From an uncultured Chlorobiota bacterium (GTDB lineage Bacteria; Bacteroidota; Kapaibacteriia; OLB7), in assembly GCA_946481475.1 (NCBI GenBank), contig CAMLOB010000141.1:1-8414 (forward strand): a DNA stretch of 8,414 nt, given 5' to 3'. Below, in pieces: positions 7,301 to 8,414 of this stretch. The position numbers and the translations under genes were made by a program. How positions within the stretch are numbered: position 1 is the stretch's first letter; each line of letters opens with the position of its first letter. The notes below the pieces were generated by a model that was given only the letters and a program-made list of their open reading frames with translations, made no database searches and was not told where the DNA came from.

Positions 7301-8414
7301 CCAGCGCAGTCACTCCGGTTATGTTTGCGATGTCCGGAGAGTGGACCATCGCGTTCGGCAGAAGCGTGGTCCCCTCCTTTACCGTCACCTTGATGCTTCC
7401 GGTGTAGCCGACCAGATCGGCGTTTGCCGTCACGGTCGTCCCGGCGGCGATGGCGATCGGTCCGTTGTTCGTCTGCGGTCCGTAAGCCTCCTTTGTGAAG
7501 ACGATCTTCGTGTAGGTGCCGACGGCGACCGGGTAGATCGTATAGGTTCCGTTCGGGTTGGTGAAGGCGGAGGTGATCACCTTCTCTTTTCCGGCGACCA
7601 TCTGGTAGAGATCCACCTTGCAGTTGCCGATCGGCAGTGTCGTGTTCTTGTCCCGCACCACTCCCTCGATAAATCCCTTCGCGCTATCCTGCGCAATCGT
7701 GATCGAGACCACCTGACCGTCACTTGTCAGCCGGGCCGGTTTCCAGGCGTCGCCGTACATCGGCGTGCTGACCCAGACGGCATAGCGGTCGGTTGTCTGG
7801 TCCGGATCGTTGACCATCACATCGGTGATCGTCACCTTGCCGTTGAGATCGGTCTTGCCGGTGTGGAGCGGGGGAATCGTCGGCATCTTCTCGGGGACCG
7901 ACGAGCCCGATCCCCCCTCCATCGTCATCGGCGTCCACCCGCTGGAGACCGTGGTCCAGTCGGCAACCGTCATGCCACCCGAGGCTCCGTATCCGCCGAC
8001 TCCTGTTCCGCCGCCGGACGCTCCGCCGATTGCCGGAACGTACGGACGGTTGTTCGCACCGGCCCGAACGTATTCCTTGTAGTCTCCCTGCATCGTCATC
8101 GCGCCGATCGCCGGATTCCATCCTCCGCTCACCTGGATGCCGCCGCCGGAACCGGCCGGGATCATCGGAGCCGGACTTCCGACGTCGGGGAAGACCTTGA
8201 CGGTTGCGTTCGGGATCGGCTTGCCGGTCTTCTTGTGCTTTACCGTCAGGGTGATCGTCCCCCGCTTCCCGTCGATTTTGATATCGCCGAGATTGATCGT
8301 GTCGGAGATACCGACCGGGATGTCGTTGGACTCATAGGATTTGTAGTGGGGATGGCGAACCTTCAGATAGTATTGATTCGAGTAGGGGAGATCGCTGAAC
8401 GTGAAGGAGCCTTC
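4338..8414 (-). CDS. Giant secreted-type modular protein: carboxypeptidase-regulatory-like domains plus long beta-repeat region (5' end outside window)
   Basis: The frame is open from the window edge to a TAA at 4338-4340, giving 1358 residues without the true start. An ATG at 8165 is internal: the 83 codons before it continue a normal beta-sandwich module (residues 1-46 end one, with a 'FSDLPY' turn and 'YYLKV' strand). Carboxypeptidase-regulatory-like modules begin near residues 52, 247, 339, 420 and 504, each with a 'G-x-I-x-V-x-V' first strand, a 'PLxNVxV'-type second strand and a 'TxxDGxY/ASF' turn. Residues 590-1358 are alternating hydrophobic/polar beta strands with a 65-77 residue repeat and then aromatic/glycine-rich strands. 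The last 41 residues hold six of the seven cysteines I see. Such N-terminal modules usually act as structural or binding domains in exported proteins; no catalytic motif is visible. Function is unknown: surface scaffold or adhesin is inference. Gene B follows after 181 bases on the same strand. Confidence 0.9.
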   Translation of the reverse strand, partial: EGSFTFSDLPYSNQYYLKVRHPHYKSYESNDIPVGISDTINLGDIKIDGKRGTITLTVKHKKTGKPIPNATVKVFPDVGSPAPMIPAGSGGGIQVSGGWNPAIGAMTMQGDYKEYVRAGANNRPYVPAIGGASGGGTGVGGYGASGGMTVADWTTVSSGWTPMTMEGGSGSSVPEKMPTIPPLHTGKTDLNGKVTITDVMVNDPDQTTDRYAVWVSTPMYGDAWKPARLTSDGQVVSITIAQDSAKGFIEGVVRDKNTTLPIGNCKVDLYQMVAGKEKVITSAFTNPNGTYTIYPVAVGTYTKIVFTKEAYGPQTNNGPIAIAAGTTVTANADLVGYTGSIKVTVKEGTTLLPNAMVHSPDIANITGVTALDGTTLIQGAPVGKINLLVTLPGYVDATATATVEKDKTAAVTVTLKKPTGEIAVLVTDSITHQPLANVTVSVAGKSGKTNISGIASFQGLAPGLKNVSAAADTTGGADYAPFSSKVVLNEGYNDPINIHLLPGSRITGKVIAENGNTPLEGVTVSVGGVAGVSAKTKADGTYVLRNVPAGVKLNLSATKPKYMSAKDSTAPLQTGQLKENVNFTLKDSPIDSVYGFAIILDTITDAPGGNKYLKGKFTVPDNRLFVIDKEAKFSFTFENLEVDGTTMKPVAASYHFPYDAVPIKLFDQLGATMTAGDDFLKVTWDTANNTGAIRAKEIELKGFIPDIVPGAKWGMEKLSALGENTNSLGFWADGNFHGAAALRLNGNEAEVNFWGFKLAIDYSKTAMGEDGFHYVGSLTIPKVNKTIAITDLFFKLSGEGDAKSIAFEHVKLENKPPLEINLWAFKFVDSTIIWNQQGLSASGSVILTKLGNRTFRFENMMISKEGKFMGVKIIADNANTPIEVLGAKFYITGLGFTTVPESKDQQGKVTPETHLFIFNGKLEIPQFNQKIGFENLTFSDQGDFTGTITFNQSVKFFNTISLSLQAIEFGKEASGAGRKFIFVKGGVAFSIPLLSVQVGNFRFFEDKTFAVEDIGFAFTAGPVNVSLSAQWNDSSFSGTGMLAIQPVFTVAGSFYYKDGNNWKIEVAANTPPIPVGPVAITGISGMLARKNGYWSFGFGGSVSTAAGKESMELTVKVTVETTPNGPIIQGDAWLKTMGVQVGEGHLTIDIPAKRFAGSVQFGIDKKAVKIVGFVNFEVKSGQYWFVGGGATFDFLKVMQVNTQVYVGKNYPGFAHTFPVMFHPDNEVLNGLHFDASTLWPKIGKDGDMFHLEIGYYLFGAFNWNGDLAGGIRMKGSAALDVWIVGFSVSVEAQAAIQYKNSTLAFAANADLKGKAWVWPCDANSSCDDLCMFCPCIHFHANYTGTTGWDVDFQVGCDE
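4347..4457 (-). other. C-terminal Cys/His cluster of gene A
   Basis: Six cysteines occur in the last 41 residues with spacing C-x5-C-x3-C-x2-C-x-C-x20-C, together with an HFH pair just after the CxxCxC portion. Only one other cysteine is visible in the preceding 1300 residues (near residue 265). The arrangement fits either a small disulphide knot in an exported protein or a metal site. Neither can be settled from sequence. Confidence 0.7.
5265..6089 (-). repeat. Degenerate tandem beta-strand repeat of 65-77 residues in the C-terminal half of gene A
   Basis: Units start at residues about 776 (GSLTIPKVNK), 843 (GSVILTKLGN), 920 (GKLEIPQFNQ) and 985 (GGVAFSIPLL), at spacings of 67, 77 and 65. 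The shared pattern is a Gly-x-hydrophobic-x strand ending near an Ile-Pro or equivalent, a second strand of the type IxFxNLxF (FRFENM, IGFENL, VGNFRF), a polar turn such as SDQGDF or SKEGKF, and then two more strands. Upstream sequence (FSFTFENLEVDG near residue 625) may be a more divergent unit. I do not recognise the family; the pattern suggests a long antiparallel sheet or beta-solenoid-like structure. Confidence 0.5.
6660..8414 (-). repeat. Array of carboxypeptidase-regulatory-like beta-sandwich modules in gene A
   Basis: Six modules are seen, counting the cut one at the window edge. First strands start near residues 52 (GTITLTV), 247 (GFIEGVV), 339 (GSIKVTV), 420 (GEIAVLV) and 504 (SRITGKV). 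Each later shows a 'T..DG.' or 'TNPNG' hairpin followed by a 'P.G...L.V..P.Y'-like strand. Module length is about 80-90 residues, usual for this fold, except the second, which is enlarged by a glycine-rich insertion. Sequence identity between modules is low, so this is an old domain array and not a recent DNA duplication. Assignment rests on pattern recognition, not a profile search. Confidence 0.75.
7866..8165 (-). other. Glycine-rich low-complexity insertion within a module of gene A
   Basis: Residues about 84-183 of the visible protein are rich in G, S, A, P, T and M (for example GGASGGGTGVGGYGASGG). They lie between the second strand (PNATVKVFPD) and the hairpin strand (TGKTDLNGKVTI) of one carboxypeptidase-regulatory-like module. 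The reading frame is continuous on both sides, so this is an in-frame insertion or loop expansion. It is probably a flexible, exposed loop. Confidence 0.6.

Noticed and set aside
8163..8165. ATG at 8165 as the start of gene A
   Set aside because: The frame stays open for 83 more codons to the window edge, and those codons encode the expected strands of a preceding module and the first strands of the next one. The true start is outside the window.

Overview
The window carries three genes, all read from the minus strand, in the order A (4338-8414, 5' end outside the window), B (2111-4156) and C (1-1896, 3' end outside the window). All three encode large, modular, beta-rich proteins built from repeated sandwich-type domains. 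B and C begin with clear Sec signal peptides; the start of A is not in view. No enzyme, transporter, RNA gene, mobile element or CRISPR array is recognisable, and coding sequence fills nearly everything except two short gaps.

Gene A is at least 1358 residues. Its N-terminal half is a string of carboxypeptidase-regulatory-like (CarboxypepD_reg-type) beta-sandwich modules, one of them split by a glycine-rich insertion. About 770 further residues of repetitive beta-strand sequence match no family I can name, and the protein ends in a cysteine/histidine cluster. Gene B (681 residues) has a signal peptide and six fibronectin type III-like modules carrying a 'GYxxYR' signature; the first module holds a helical insertion. 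Gene C (at least 632 residues) has a signal peptide and at least six tandem modules of 105-118 residues with very regular cysteine spacing, so disulphide-stabilised domains in the periplasm or outside the cell are likely.

The two gaps (4157-4337 and 1897-2110) contain palindromic GGGCA/TGCCC elements with A/T-rich centres. They look like members of one dispersed intergenic repeat family rather than ordinary terminators, because no U-tract follows on the coding strand.

The sequence is GC-rich. The lack of a strong Shine-Dalgarno sequence before B, signal peptides ending in ...TAQ or ...MGQ, and large multi-domain secreted proteins suggest a Gram-negative bacterium, possibly in or near the Bacteroidota/Chlorobiota/Ignavibacteria (FCB) group. 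That is inference; no taxonomic marker gene is present. The likely theme is a cell-surface or extracellular scaffold or adhesin locus, but no function is proven by the sequence.
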